From: Spirodela intermedia
Lineage: Eukaryota; Streptophyta; Magnoliopsida; Alismatales; Araceae
Direction: 5' to 3'
Length of the DNA stretch: 64,000 nt
NCBI GenBank assembly: GCA_902729315.2
Contig: LR746266.1
Coordinates: forward strand, 3,544,759 to 3,608,758
In this document: positions 1 to 11,511 of the stretch, piece by piece
How the letters are laid out: every line of letters starts with the position of its first letter
Numbering within the stretch: the stretch's first letter is position 1
Notes under the pieces: model-generated
What the model was told of the DNA's origin: nothing
Database searches by the model: none
What the model saw: only the letters and a program-made list of their open reading frames with translations
Program-made: the position numbers and the translations under genes

Positions 1-280
1 CAAATGTCCAGTCTTAGTAATCGCAGAAAATATTTATCAAACGTGAAGAATACATCAAAAACCCAAAAAGAAAGTGTCATCAACAGCAACACATAAAGCA
101 ACACTCTTACACTCGAAAAAACTGGTCCAGGGGTCTTCAAATGAACCGTAGCGTCAGAAAGTCGCCAACATAGTCATAAAATCTCCAAACGCATTTTACA
201 CACGATAAATTTTCTGCTGCACATACGAATTGATATACACTCCAAAAGTGTTCGAACAAAATAGTGCTAAAAGACGAAAT

Positions 281-1803
281 TTAATCAGTCAGCAATTCCC
301 TCCCTAAAGAAGGTTGTTCTCTAATAAACTCCAAAATACATGAAGATAACTCGGAAGAATGCCCTGAGAATAGATGGTTAGCACCATCCAAAATTCGGAG
401 TATATGATTGGGAATACCATTTGCAAATCCGGTCGCGTTCTCAACTGGCACTATCTCGTCTTTCGATCCATGGACAGTCAAAACCCTGCAGTTACTGTCG
501 ATCAATGAGCATGACGAACACGTATCAGTGGACAAGATATCCATCAGATTTTCCTCAGTTATACGACACAAACGCCCATCAGATTCGCCTCTGACGTCAA
601 TGAATCCGTCTTTTTTAATCCTTTCAATAGAATCTGCGTCAAGCCATTCTTCAATTCCTTTTCCCAGATAAAAGCGTCTAGATATATTGACAACCATAGG
701 AACATCATGATATGAAGATGCATAGAGTAGGACAACATTCCTTCCTTTGCTGTGCCCTCTGATGGCATTTATTTTCCACCCTTGACTTGAAAAATGCAAG
801 GTAACTGCACGTAGGTCATCAGCTTCTTTCCAATAGTTGCCATATTGAAATGATCCCTCACTTTCCCCATTGCCTGAGAAATCAAAGCGAAAGACAGCAA
901 TTTCTTCCTCTTTAAAAGCATCAGCGAGCTTTAATAACGTTCTACTTTCTTTTGATAATCTAAATCCATGACATAAGATAACAAGTTCCTTGGAATGACT
1001 CTCGTGTAATAGTCCTACGAGTGTTTCTCCATATTTATTTTCTAGTAATACTCTCTTTTCCATTAACAGGGTTCTGCCTTGTTGTGAAACTGAAACTTTC
1101 TCCTCGATATCAACAGCGTGCCGGGAGCTCCATCAAGAGCTAGCTGCATTGAATATATGCATTGGATTTGGAAATCAGAGGAGGCTGGTAAATAACATGC
1201 ATCACCATTGCAAAATATTTAAATAAAATAAATGTCACCATATAAGCTAACTATTTTTAAACCTAAATAATGTTTAATATGTAATTGACGGAAATCTTCC
1301 GCGACCAAGGAATAACTATGGATAAACCACGTGAATCAGCCGCTGAGATCAATAACAAAAGATACGTGATAGATGAATACACCAGCAACGGGAAACGATG
1401 CAGAAGAAAACGCGCCGAGGAAAGAGACCCAGTCGCCGCGTATACAGAGCATTCCGTGTAGGTGCCGAAGCGAACTGGGAGAACAAACCAACTCTCCAAC
1501 ACAATCATCGCGAGAGGCGAAAGGTGCATTACATCCTCTCACCTCGGGTTCGGAGCCTTCCACACCTATTATACTTTCACCCGGTGATTCGACAGCAGCA
1601 GCATCCTTCGCCTCCAGGAGCTCCGGGGCCGAGAACTCTCCCACAGGAGGCATCCCTGCGGAGCAAACAGAGAGCCGCGAGCTTACAGTCCGTCGCCGGT
1701 GGAAGGAGAAGGCGAACTGAGGTTCGGAGGAGCTGCAATTGGAGCCGAGGACGGGGAGGAAGAAGCGACTGCAGCCGAGAGCGAGGAAGCCTTTCGCTAC
1801 CAT
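281..1803 (-). pseudogene. Alpha/beta hydrolase, duplicated decayed copy (A)
   Basis: This is a paralogue of the hydrolase at 12752-14246. Exon 1 (1803-1543, 87 codons) is open and ends in a good donor (GAG|gtgag). Exon 2 would start at 1143 after an intact acceptor (aatgcag). Between the acceptor and 1063, copy A is one base shorter than copy B, which shifts the spliced frame into an early stop. From ATG 1063 an open frame of 260 aa still encodes the hydrolase core, with the GHSKG nucleophile elbow, the Asp of the GSKDE segment and the His of DGANH. Glycines kept in copy B are replaced by Arg after the elbow (GHSKGR) and in the following NIS-R-RFYL segment. Either it is a pseudogene, or a shortened protein without the N-terminal extension is made from an internal start. 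I favour pseudogene. Confidence 0.75.
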
Positions 1804-2338
1804 AGCTCGGGAATGATCCCAGGCCGTTCGAACCGGGCCGTACGTACCCCAATCCGGCCCAGAGGTTTGCCTAAAACAAATTCTGGGTAAACAAATTTCG
1901 GATAAACACTGAAAAATAATAGATATATATCTATTATTTTACCTAAATGTATTAAAAATGCATTCGTAGTAACGCTGAGTAACAAACTACATATAAAGAA
2001 AGTTATTGGAATTTGGGATATTTTAGCAGTTAAAGCTTCTTCAAGCCGTGTGCTAAAGTACGCAACAAACTCCTCAAATCGGAGCCGTCCATTTCGTTCT
2101 TTTCTCTCAAAAAACACGTTCGGCGGTCAGATCGACCCCATCTTTCGCTACCCTCTCGAACTCTCAACCCCCGCGAGATCCCTTGTCTGTCTTCGTTCAG
2201 GTGCAGGATCTGATAGGTGCTCTCTCTGACCTACCTCGTCGGAGGTAACCGCAGGATCACAGTGTGGCTCGCTGGTGTCTTTCTACCCTTCTCACGATGA
2301 GTCTGCTCTAGGAGCCGAGTCTTAGGGCTCCGGCGGGA
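1804..2338. promoter_or_regulatory. Divergent promoter region, copy A
   Basis: This 535-base stretch lies between the hydrolase copy A start (1803, minus) and the dead ADA2 exon 1 (2339, plus). It corresponds to 14247-14792 of copy B. It includes a CT-rich leader around 2140-2200. No functional element can be proven; it is called a promoter by position and by similarity to copy B. Confidence 0.45.
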
Positions 2339-2394
2339 ATTAGGCGCTTGCGCTGGGTGGCAAACAACCCTGGGGATTAAGTCCTAAATCACAA
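2339..2394 (+). pseudogene. Dead duplicate of ADA2 exon 1
   Basis: This matches ADA2 exon 1 at 14793-14848. The start ATG is replaced by ATT (2339-2341). The codons for Gly-Asp-Glu have become Gly-Asp-stop. The last base before the splice donor is A instead of G. No ADA2 exon 2 follows; the sequence runs into retrotransposon DNA. It cannot encode an ADA2 start. Confidence 0.85.
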
Positions 2395-2493
2395 GTGCGT
2401 TGGTTAGCTTCTTTGGTCTGTTCTATGTACATCCCTTGTATGAGTGTTCCTCTTGTTACCAATTAATTGTCTTTTTCCTGGTAATTTTTCTGT

Positions 2494-4687
2494 TGCTAAG
2501 GCCGGCTACTACAAACAGTCTTATCCTTGAATATGGTACAATCGCGTGGACCTTGACTCAGCAGCCCAAGCATAACGACTTCTATTAAATGTGGGACGCA
2601 AAGGAAGTCGTCTAACGACTGAAAACTATACTCACCATTGCCCCCATTTTATCTCTCTCTAATTTCTCACACACTTTTGAATTGGAAGCCGATGCATCAA
2701 GATGGAGAGTTAGAGCAGTCATGATGTAAGGAAGAAGACTCATTGACTTCTTCAGGAAAACTCCATATCATCCATCAAGAAATTAAAGGCAGTTTATGAA
2801 CGAGAGCTAATAGCCATCGTCTTGGCTATCCCCAAGTAACATCTCTACCTGTTGAGTAGATGCCTCACTATCTACACAAACTAGCGAACACTTAAATTCA
2901 TCTTAGACCAACGACATATATTACTTGATTATCAACAATAATTATATATGATTACTAGCATTAATGATCAAATCCTCTACAAGACTGACACCAAACATGA
3001 GATGGTAAATGCCCTATCTTGACGTCCTAAGGTATTTATGCTGTTATCCATGGAACTCTCCTACAGCACACTCCTCAACTGTTCTCAAATTCAATGAGAG
3101 TATGTGGGCTTTCAACACCATCATCGTCGACTTACCACTCTACCCAAACCGATGGCCCAAGTATGTGCTTCATCGTGAGTTGTTTCTTTGAAAAAGTTAG
3201 ATTGTGCTTTCGAGAGTTTTCCCACTCATCTTGACAATCCTACATGAGTTTCATGACCTCTACATGAGTTCCTTCGGACCTACAAGAGACTCTGGACAAA
3301 TATACTTTGACATGAGATGAAAATTTGCTTCAAGGAGTATGTGAGCAACTGCTCTATTTGTCAATGTAACAAGTGGATGATCTCTCCTTAATTGGCCTCC
3401 TTCAACCCATTTCTATCTCTGATAAGATATGAGATAATCTTCATGGACTTCATCAAAGGCCTCCCCCCTTCAAACAGATACAACATGATCCTTGCCATTG
3501 ATTGTTTCATTAAATATGTTCATATTTCACCACTCAAATATTCATTCACAATGATAGAGGTAGCACCTATGTTCATCTATGATGTGGTGAAACTCCATTG
3601 CATTTAAACCTTCCTACACTCAAATTGAAATTGAATCTTCTTAAGCTTATTATGACATGAGCTATTTCATCTATAAGAGACAACCTTGTGCCACACCAGC
3701 TCCTATCATTCTCAAATGGATGGTCAAATAAAGGTGGTCAACGAAGGTCTATAAATTTACCTTTGATATTTTATTAGGGACCGACCCCACCAATGACATA
3801 GATGGCTTGCATGGTCAGAATTATGATACAACACTGCCTTCAATACCTCTATAGAATCCACCCTATTTCAATTGGTCTATGAGTGAGCCCCACACCATAC
3901 TCCACTATGAAGCCATGATGACACGCATCAACGTCATTGACCAGTTGTTTCAAGAATGAGATAAACTTATTACTCAACTCAAGTCTCATCTCTAAGTAGC
4001 TCATGCTAGAATAAAGGTTGTTACATATCAAAAGTGCCACAATGTGAAATATTTACTAGACAATTGGGTCTACCTCTACGTATGTCCCTATAATCTCAAG
4101 TCCTTAAGATGATGGCTTTACTAAGAAGTTTTCCCCTCACATTTTTAGGCCATTTTAGATCCTAGAACGTATTAGAGTCATTACTCATTACTATAGCTTC
4201 CTCCCTCAACATGAATTCACTTGATTTTTCACGTCTTGCAATTAAAGCTAGTGAAAGACAATCAATAAGAGCAACAACATTAACTTCTTCTCCTCAACTC
4301 TGACAACTACTGGGATGCTGTCCCTACGATAGTCTTTGCCCTTTGTCACTTCCCTTATGACCAAGAGGTCCTCATCCAATGGAAGGACCTAATGGCATTT
4401 GAGTCCACTTGGGAACCCACTTGTGGTATACTCTGAGATTTTCCTAACTTTTACTTAAAAAATAAGGTAAAAGAATTAGGAGGATGTATTGATAAGACCT
4501 TGCATCATCAACCATGCCACATAGGTGATAAAGTTGATTGTTGTTTGCCTAGGAGCTGAAGCAATGAGAAGTTGAGACATGTCAAGAATAGATTGAAAGG
4601 TGGACCAATCCTCATTCTAGAGGTAGGGAGCCTATAAATCTCATAGTGGGCTAAATGAGAGAAGTATGAAATAAATAATTGAGTCTA
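2494..4687 (+). mobile_element. Ty3/gypsy retrotransposon remnant, 5'-truncated, plus strand
   Basis: Broken plus-strand frames read in the order RNase H, integrase, chromodomain. RNase H starts near 2680 (LEADAS, ELIAIVLAI, then a DALSRRP-like end near 3030). Integrase lies at about 3290-4000 (zinc-finger NCSICQ, MDFIKGLPPS, ILAIDCFIKYVH). A chromodomain-like end lies at 4310-4480 (VLIQWKDL, FESTWEP, KVKELGG), typical of plant chromoviruses. Many stops and frameshifts show it is dead. Gag, protease and reverse transcriptase are missing. From 4485 ('tgtattg') a probable 3' LTR begins. It is interrupted at 4687 by the minus-strand element and may resume at 11512. Bases 2494-2669 hold nothing I recognise. 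Confidence 0.75.
4485..4687 (+). repeat. Probable 3' LTR of the plus-strand Ty3/gypsy remnant, first part
   Basis: This begins with TG directly after the chromodomain end and carries a possible TATA-like stretch near 4668. It would continue at 11512-11808, which ends in CA, beyond the inserted minus-strand element. No second copy of this LTR is in the window, so the assignment is inference. Confidence 0.35.
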
Positions 4688-4913
4688 TGTTAAGATAGTG
4701 AATCCTAATGATGATTAAAAGAAATCACAACGGATGAATACAAAATGTAGGGAGAGAAGAAGAAGATGTTAGAAATCCTAACACTAAGGGGTGCCTTATT
4801 ACCCCCAAAAACTAGCTTAATCTTTCCAATTCCTCCCTTAAGTAAGGGGTGTGGTCTATTGGGCTTGCATTTGTTTGCTTCTTCTATGATAGGTAAAACC
4901 TAATAGCCTTACA
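4688..4913 (-). repeat. 3' LTR of the minus-strand Ty3/gypsy element
   Basis: This begins TGTTA (plus-strand reading), ends TTACA, and aligns with 11247-11511. Shared blocks include 'cccaaaaactagcttaa', 'tattgggctt' and 'gcttcttctatgatagg'. It is about 40 bases shorter than the other LTR because of an internal indel. Confidence 0.8.
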
Positions 4914-5099
4914 TTGCACCCCATTATGCTAAGCACCTTGTCTCTAAAGTGCATATTAGAGAAGAGTCATTTCATTTTGGTGAGTTATTCTTATGTGACT
5001 TTGTTGTCGGATTTGCCTCTCCACTATATGAACAATTTGGGATCTTACATAGTTTGATGTATATCTACTAGTTCTTCTACTTGCACTTGTTGAGTGAGG

Positions 5100-6300
5100 T
5101 TGGCATCTAGATGAAGTAATAGCTATATTGTAGTGGTTTGATTGCTTGCTTTAATTGTGTCATGTAAAATACATCATAGAGTCAATAATGGTAGTTGAAT
5201 GCAAGAGGCCACTGCTCTCAAGTGCTCTAGGACTAGATACGCTCCAAAGAATTTGAGAGATAATTTTTTGTTCTAATAACAAGTGAGTAACTTTATGCAA
5301 TAGAGCTTGAATTTGATGTAGACTTGATCACCGATTATATACTCTAATTTCTATCATCTTGATCTACTTGTTTTTTCATTATTACATGGCCCTAGACTAA
5401 GTAAGGGTGTTAAGTATATCATTTTACTTTGCCAAATGTTCTACAACCTACTTCAATGGCAATAGTTGAGTGACCATTCAAATAAATGAGAGGTGGCTTC
5501 TTATCATACATCGCATGGAAGAGTGTAGATTATAGGGAATAATGAAATGTTATCTTATGTCATCATTTTGCCCTCTATAGCCATCAGCTCTAAGTATTGT
5601 GCTTGTTTGAGGAGAAACATTGCAAGTACATCTCCACACACTTGAATAGTAAACAACTAATTCTCACCTGCCTTAGTGTGAGAATTTTTCAGGGATGAAG
5701 GGGAGAAACAAAAATCTTACTCCAATTCTCCATCTATTTTTGAGTGAAAGGTTGTGTTGTATTTGAATTTGATCCCTTACAACTTACAAACTTTCTTTTA
5801 AAAAGTGTTGAGGAAAATTTGATGATGGTAAAAAACAATGGATCGTGAAGTACCTTACAAATGAATTACTTTGATGAAAAGTTAAGCAATGTTTGCTATT
5901 GAAAAATAGTAATGATAGGTGATGAAGTGTCCTTGGTGAGACAATCTACCACTACCAAATAGAATGTTTGATGTAAGATAAGGGTGGACTCTTGGTGAAG
6001 ACTATCATCAGGTCATCCTACACTTGATCTAGGATTGGTAACAAATTGAGCAATCCTGTAAGGAGGGTGTCTAATTTATGTTGCTAATAGGTGCCACACT
6101 CTACTATGTGTTTTGCAATGCAGGTTTTTATTCCCTATCAGTACAAGTCCTTGGCTATCCACTAATAGGTTTAGAGGAAGCTTAAATGAACCTCTATCAA
6201 GTTGTTATGATATTCCTCCAAAATTTTCAGAATAATAGAGGAGGTTGGTAGTATGACCTACCCTTTGCATATGAGCATATGTTTGATAGCAAGTAATGAG
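5100..6300 (-). pseudogene. Integrase region of the Ty3/gypsy element
   Basis: Minus-strand fragments match plant Ty3 integrase: LVVVDCLTK near 5965-5930 (the ILVVVDRLSK family motif) and, further down, the post-integrase GDQVYIK, LSLKFFGAY and VLEHL segments at 5330-5200. It is interrupted by stops. No intact DDE core can be read. Confidence 0.65.
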
Positions 6301-6439
6301 GCGGAGGCTCTTTGTTTATGCCCAAAATGCCTCCACAATACTAACAAGATGTATATTATCGCAAATCTTAGCTATGATTCTTTGCAAACTAAAAAAAGGT
6401 AAGTTGGTGACTATCTAAGATCATACCTCACTAGTTCAC

Positions 6440-7262
6440 GTGTTCATAGTATTTGTTGAGTCCTAAGAAACTCCTAAGGTCTTTCACTATTTTTGATGTG
6501 GGCCACTACTTTACTACCTCTAGTTTGTGATAGTCAACTTTTACCTCCTTTGCTAATATCTAGTCATTGAAGAATTCTAACCTTTTTTGACAAAACATAT
6601 ATTTATGACTATTGACATATTGATCATGGATAGTCAAAGTGGAGAAAACATGATTCAAGTGTTGTTCATGCTTATTGGTTATCTTGTTATACACTAGAAT
6701 ATCATCAAAAAATATGAGGATACTTAGTCGGTGACTATTAAGGATTGTACCTCACTAATTCACAAGTGTTGAGATAGTGTATCCACTAATGTATTAGTGG
6801 AGCCTTGTTTGTAATAGATCTTAAAGTTGAATGTCACTAGCTTGGCAAGCTACTTTTGGAGATGAGGACTGATTTGTCGCTACTCTATTAAATACTTGAG
6901 ACTATAATGAGTCTACAACCAAATAGATACTATCACCATTTCTTGTTGCCAAAATAATTGCCAATAGTTATCATTCATAGATAGCTTTGGTCATATTCTT
7001 GGGTGTTAGTGACTAGTTGTAAAAATACAATATGGTATTTTGTTTGCATAAGGACATCACCAATGCCTTACTTAGAGGCGTTTACCTCAATTTTGAATGC
7101 TGGCATAAAGTTTGAAAGTGTTAATATTAGGGGAGATGTCATGACAACTTTGAAGAGTAGAAATATTCTATCTATTTTGACAATTTAGTAGAACTGATTC
7201 TTTTTGAGTAGTTGATTTAGTGGTTGAGCAAGTTAGGCCTACTTGACAATAAAATGTTGATA
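6440..7262 (-). pseudogene. RNase H region and extra reverse-transcriptase segment of the Ty3/gypsy element
   Basis: At 7180-6780 the minus strand shows RNase H features (LILTLSNFMPAFKIEV, ASK-GIGDVLM, TNTQEYDQSYL, RVATNQ). Just downstream, 6720-6440 repeats reverse-transcriptase sequence including the catalytic FFDDILVYN box (about 6720-6693), which also occurs at about 9215-9188. An RT segment between RNase H and integrase is out of order and points to an internal duplication. Confidence 0.65.
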
Positions 7263-7376
7263 ATATCTCGTGAGTCTTAAGAAACTTCTAAGATTTTTTA
7301 CCATTTTGGGTGTAGACCACTATTTTATTGCTTTTAGTTTGTGATAATTGCCTTCTATCCTCTTGATGTGACTTAG

Positions 7377-9056
7377 TCATTGTATAATAAATTAACAAAT
7401 TTAAAAATTATAAAACTAGAAAATAATAATTTTTAAATTTTTAATTTTTTTTAGAATAAATTATAATTTAAGAAAAGATTTAAAAAATAGTAGAGAATTT
7501 TCAAGTCAATCATAAGGATGTAAGATAATATCATGTAATATTTTATAATTTTTTAAAATAATATGATGAATATAAAATATATTTGAAATTCACAAAAAAG
7601 AAAAATAAGAGTACATACGTTAGGATGATGTTAGCACCTGATGAACATGAATTGAGCAGAAGTAGAGATATAGATGATTTAATGGGTCAAATTAAATTTT
7701 ATGAAAGAAGGAGGAATTATAATTTAATGAAAAATAATTTTGAAACTTAAAATCACATAAAGTATCATTAATTAAAGTAAAAAAAATAAGTTTAAAGTAG
7801 GAAATGTAGAATTTTTATTTTGTGACAATGATCACTAGAATTGTGTGTGTTTAGGAATAATATTGTGTAATGTCCATAACCTTGAAGACTCTCTTTGGAC
7901 ACAAATGATATGGACAATCTCTAGATCTTTTTCCGAAGTCTATAAATTAATGAAGTAAGTCATTAGATCGTCTCTAGCAATTATCACTTGACGGAGCAAA
8001 AAAATGACGACTTTGTAATTCTCTAGTAGTTGTCACCTATTAGAGATAAACTAGATGCAAGTCAGATGTGTCTTAAGAAACTTCATTCTTAAGTCCACGT
8101 AGTAAGAAGAGGTTCTTCATTACATCTACTATGCTCTCAGGAAGTGACGACTTATCTTCTAATAGATCATTCTCTTCCCAATGATAGTTTGTTCATTGAT
8201 TAATTGAAATCACTTACTCAATAGAATCACGATTTTTTTTTATCCAGAATCATTCAATAATTTTAATAGTGATGCTCTGGGAATTATATTAATAATTTTT
8301 TTGTCGAAGATTGAGTGATTTTGGCAACTTAATTATTCATAAAAAATCTACAAAAAAATATGATTTAATTAGATAAAAATATGAGTTTTTAGCTTTAATA
8401 AGATTCGAACCCTCATTGGTCATCTACTTACATGAGATAGAGTGATACAAGTATGTGGATACCCTTATAAAATGATATCATCATGATATTATTTTTTATA
8501 AATAATGAGTATTTTAGGTATTATAATTATTAAAACTTTATAGAGAGGTTGTGATTGTCAATTTAGTCCCACATCAATTATATGTCAAATTTTGAGATGG
8601 ATATATAGTATACAAGATTTGGTAATTAATGAATTCATTTCTCACGTGTGTATGACCTCTTCTTGCCTCTATGCTTGACTAGCCACTAATGATGTGGAAG
8701 GAGAGTGATGCACACATGTTTCTTACCTAGTCTATCATTAGTTACTCGAGCCTATCACTCGCAGCTTTGCCCGATTGTGCTTCCGACTCACTTGTAGGCC
8801 CAATTGGCCAACATGTTTATCCCTTTTTCTAATCTTTTTATTTTATTATATTTTTCTTTATTTATCTCAAAAACTATATTATAAAAATTATATAAATTAA
8901 CATAAAATTATTTAATTAGCTAAAAAATCACATTAACTAATTAAAGATCACTTTTTATAATTTAATACAAATATAAGTCTATTTATCTTGAGTTAAGACT
9001 AAAACTATATTATTAAGTAATTATTAACTCATACTAATGAAGACTTATCACCTCTA
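7377..9056. mobile_element. AT-rich insertion inside the Ty3/gypsy reverse transcriptase, class unknown
   Basis: Reverse-transcriptase similarity stops near 7376 and resumes near 9057. The intervening 1.68 kb is very AT-rich and has no readable protein family. The nonamer gtgacttag occurs at both edges (7368-7376 and 9057-9065) and could be a target duplication. An alternative right edge is 9040, where the end (…actaatga) is an imperfect inverse of the start (tcattgta…). A non-autonomous DNA transposon is plausible but not proven. Confidence 0.4.
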
Positions 9057-11181
9057 GTGACTTAGAACTTCTAACTTTTCTTGACAAAATATACACTTAT
9101 GACTATTGATATATTAATCACAGGTAATCAAGATGGAGAAGACATGATTTAAGTGTTGCTCATACTTAGTGATTGTCTAATTATACACTAAAATATCATC
9201 AAAAAAATATGATGATGAATTTACGTAAATAAGATCATAAAACTTAGTTCATCAATATTTAGAATTTAAATGGAACATTCTAGAGTTCGAGTGGCATGAC
9301 CACTAACTTGTAAAGGCCATCATGAGTCTAAAATGTTATTTTCTTGATGTCCTTTGTTCTCATCTTAATTTGATGGTACCCCACCTACAAATCCAACTTC
9401 AAAACTATTTGGGCTCATAATAACTCATCAAACAGCTCATTCAATGTCAATATGGAAAACTTGTCCAGAATGGTAGGTTGGTTTAACACTTGATAATTTA
9501 CATAGAAGTGTCATCTCCCATTCTTCTTGGACACTAACAGTGCGGGGTTGGAGAAGGGGCTGATTGAGGTGCAAGTGATCCTTGCAGACATCATTTTGTG
9601 TCAATTGTTCCATCACATCTTTCTATGTGGGGATAGCATAATGGTCGTTGATGGGGGTAGTGCTTGGTCAAAAGTGGATTGCATGATCCACCTGGCATTT
9701 TAGGGGTAACCCCTTCAAAGGTGAGAAGACTTTTGTGAAGCCCAATGCCATTGTTGTCATAGTATGCTATCCTAGCTGTAAGGTGATAAGGGGGAGGAAA
9801 GTATTAGTAATGTGTAGACCTTGTACCTTTAAGTAAACACCCAAACAAATGCCTTCTCCTTTAGTCATTGCTCCATTACCCCACAACATGCTGTGCCGTA
9901 CAATCAAGTTGACCAAAATTTTAAGTCATTGCACTAGGTCCCTAGTAATGAAATTGCGTTGCTCCTAGATCCACCAAGATAGTGATGTATTCTCTTAATA
10001 CTTTTACCCTTAGTGGCATTGGTATAGGTAGACCAATGACTATGTATAATGATGCTTCCACTTGGGTAGCCTCCGTTATCATTCTTGTAGTTGCTTCTTG
10101 GGGCCCCCTAGCTGATTCTTCATCATTGTAGTTGTCCTCTTCTCACACCACTAGTATTTGTAGGCCTCCCTTGTAGCAGTGGTTTAGACGTAATTTATCA
10201 TCATAATGGAAGCAAAGATCTTACTCCCATCAACAGAGGAATTCGGGGTCAATCATCTTCACTTTTCTCCTGATAGCTCCCATGGCTGGCTATTTGGAGG
10301 GCTATGCCAGTGTTACCAAACTTTTGTTAGTCGAGGGCTGCCTTGCCAGGTCTAGAGTGTAGATGCAAGCGCTCCATATACTGGGGTGTGGGTACTTTGC
10401 TCCTCCTATGCTCCACGCTGGTCACAACACACATTAGTCCTCTTCAGCCATTTGGGCCACATCCAACATCTCCCTAATGTTCTTAGGGTTGAACATATTG
10501 ATCTCAGCTATTAATTCTAGCTTTACTCTCTGGGACATGAGTGGCAGGTGTGGTAAGAATGCAGCAAGAGATTTGAATTCTTGACAAAACTTTGCCACTC
10601 CCTTCTTGTTTTAGGTTGGTAGGCAGCAGTGCATGTTTCCAACTTGAGTCACCTTTGTAGGAACTGAATGCGGTCCAGTCTCAGAATGACATGTGTTCCA
10701 TTGTCCATGTGTACTAGGAGAGGGGAAAACCAGTCAATTTCACGGCTGCCATAGGCAGCTTTTGCTGCTCTTCCGTCTTCATCATCTTAAAGTAGAACTC
10801 CATTTAGAACATCCATGTGGAGTTCTCTCCTCCAAAGATGAGGATCTGTATGTGAGGAAACTCACAAGGATCTGTGTGTCCTCCCTCGTGCCATCTCTTT
10901 TGCATCAGGGTTTCACTCTAGGATGGAATAGAGTCCTCATCGGCATGATGGCTGTCTCCCTAGCTATTGGTGGCAGTGTTGCTAGGGAAACTGCATGTGG
11001 GCCTTGCCTCCACACTTTCTAGATGCTGGTTGATTCTAACGAGTTGTTGGGACAACTGACCCAGGATGTGGCCCTTGTTTGGCTCCAGCTGGGCGAGTTC
11101 GTGATAACTCACATCATGCTCCTCTTTGGCAATCGCTCCCTGGTTTTTCACTGCCTTGTTGAACCATGACTTCATCTCCAT
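9050..11181 (-). pseudogene. Gag-protease-reverse transcriptase region of the Ty3/gypsy element
   Basis: A 73-codon frame starting at 11181 (MEMKSWFNKAV…) sits just inside the primer-binding site, as gag does. Protease-like sequence (ILVDLGATQF) lies near 9990. Reverse transcriptase is clear at about 9650-9050: LLVSKKNG, HFYVNYQVLNQP, LKLDLWVGYHQIK, and the catalytic FFDDILVY at 9215-9188. Stops and frame changes throughout show it is inactive. Confidence 0.7.
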
Positions 11182-11231
11182 TCCTGCCGTGCTTCTTGGT
11201 GGTGGGCTGGGCCGTCACGTCCTACATCGAC

Positions 11232-11246
11232 GACTCTGATACTAGT
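11232..11246 (-). other. Primer-binding site of the minus-strand Ty3/gypsy element
   Basis: Directly inside the 5' LTR the minus strand reads agtatcagagtc, close to TGGTATCAGAGC, the usual primer-binding site complementary to initiator tRNA-Met in plant LTR elements. It fixes the element's orientation. Confidence 0.7.
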
Positions 11247-11511
11247 TGTTAGGACACTACATCGTAACAAGCAGGATCAAAGGAAACCACGACAGATGAA
11301 TGGGAAATTTAGGGGAGGCAGAAGAAGAAGACGCCGGAAAGCCTAGCGCCAAAGGGGATGTTCAAGAGCCCCCATACTCTCCCTAGAGAGTCTTACTACT
11401 CCCAAAAACTAGCTTAACCTCCCTAATTCCTCATTTAAGTAAGGGTTGGGGACTATTGGGCTTGGGCCCGTTTGCTTCTTCTATGATAGGTAAGGCCTAG
11501 TGGCCTTTAGA
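11247..11511 (-). repeat. 5' LTR of the minus-strand Ty3/gypsy element
   Basis: This is a direct repeat of 4688-4913, beginning TGTTAGG and ending near 11511. Clear divergence from the other LTR, with an extra block around 11345-11385, indicates an old insertion. Confidence 0.8.

Larger units (their letters stand above)
1..2493. repeat. Tandem duplication copy A, left part
   Basis: This stretch aligns collinearly with 12503-15000. It holds the hydrolase copy, the divergent promoter and a dead ADA2 exon 1. The match is traceable from about position 42 (an 'agaatacatca' stretch, also near 12503) to about 2493, where retrotransposon-derived sequence starts. Copy A may extend left of the window. 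The two copies differ by scattered substitutions and short indels, so the event is not very recent. The rest of copy A resumes at 11809. Confidence 0.9.
4688..11511 (-). mobile_element. Degenerate Ty3/gypsy retrotransposon, minus strand, nested
   Basis: Read on the minus strand, the order is 5' LTR (11511-11247), primer-binding site, gag-like start (from 11181), a protease/reverse-transcriptase stretch, RNase H (about 7180-6780), integrase (about 6300-5350), post-integrase region (GDQVYIK, KFFGAYLVLE, about 5330-5100), 3' LTR (4913-4688). The frames are full of stops, so the element is dead. Bases flanking the LTRs (gtcta on the left, gtctc on the right) look like an eroded 5-base target duplication. 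The element is larger than its domains require because of an internal duplication of part of the reverse transcriptase and an AT-rich insertion of about 1.7 kb (7377-9056). Confidence 0.8.

Noticed and set aside
1373-1805. Plus-strand frames opposite hydrolase exon 1 copy A (and 14027-14248 opposite copy B)
   Set aside because: Overlap the conserved, spliced minus-strand exon in both duplicates; no independent support.
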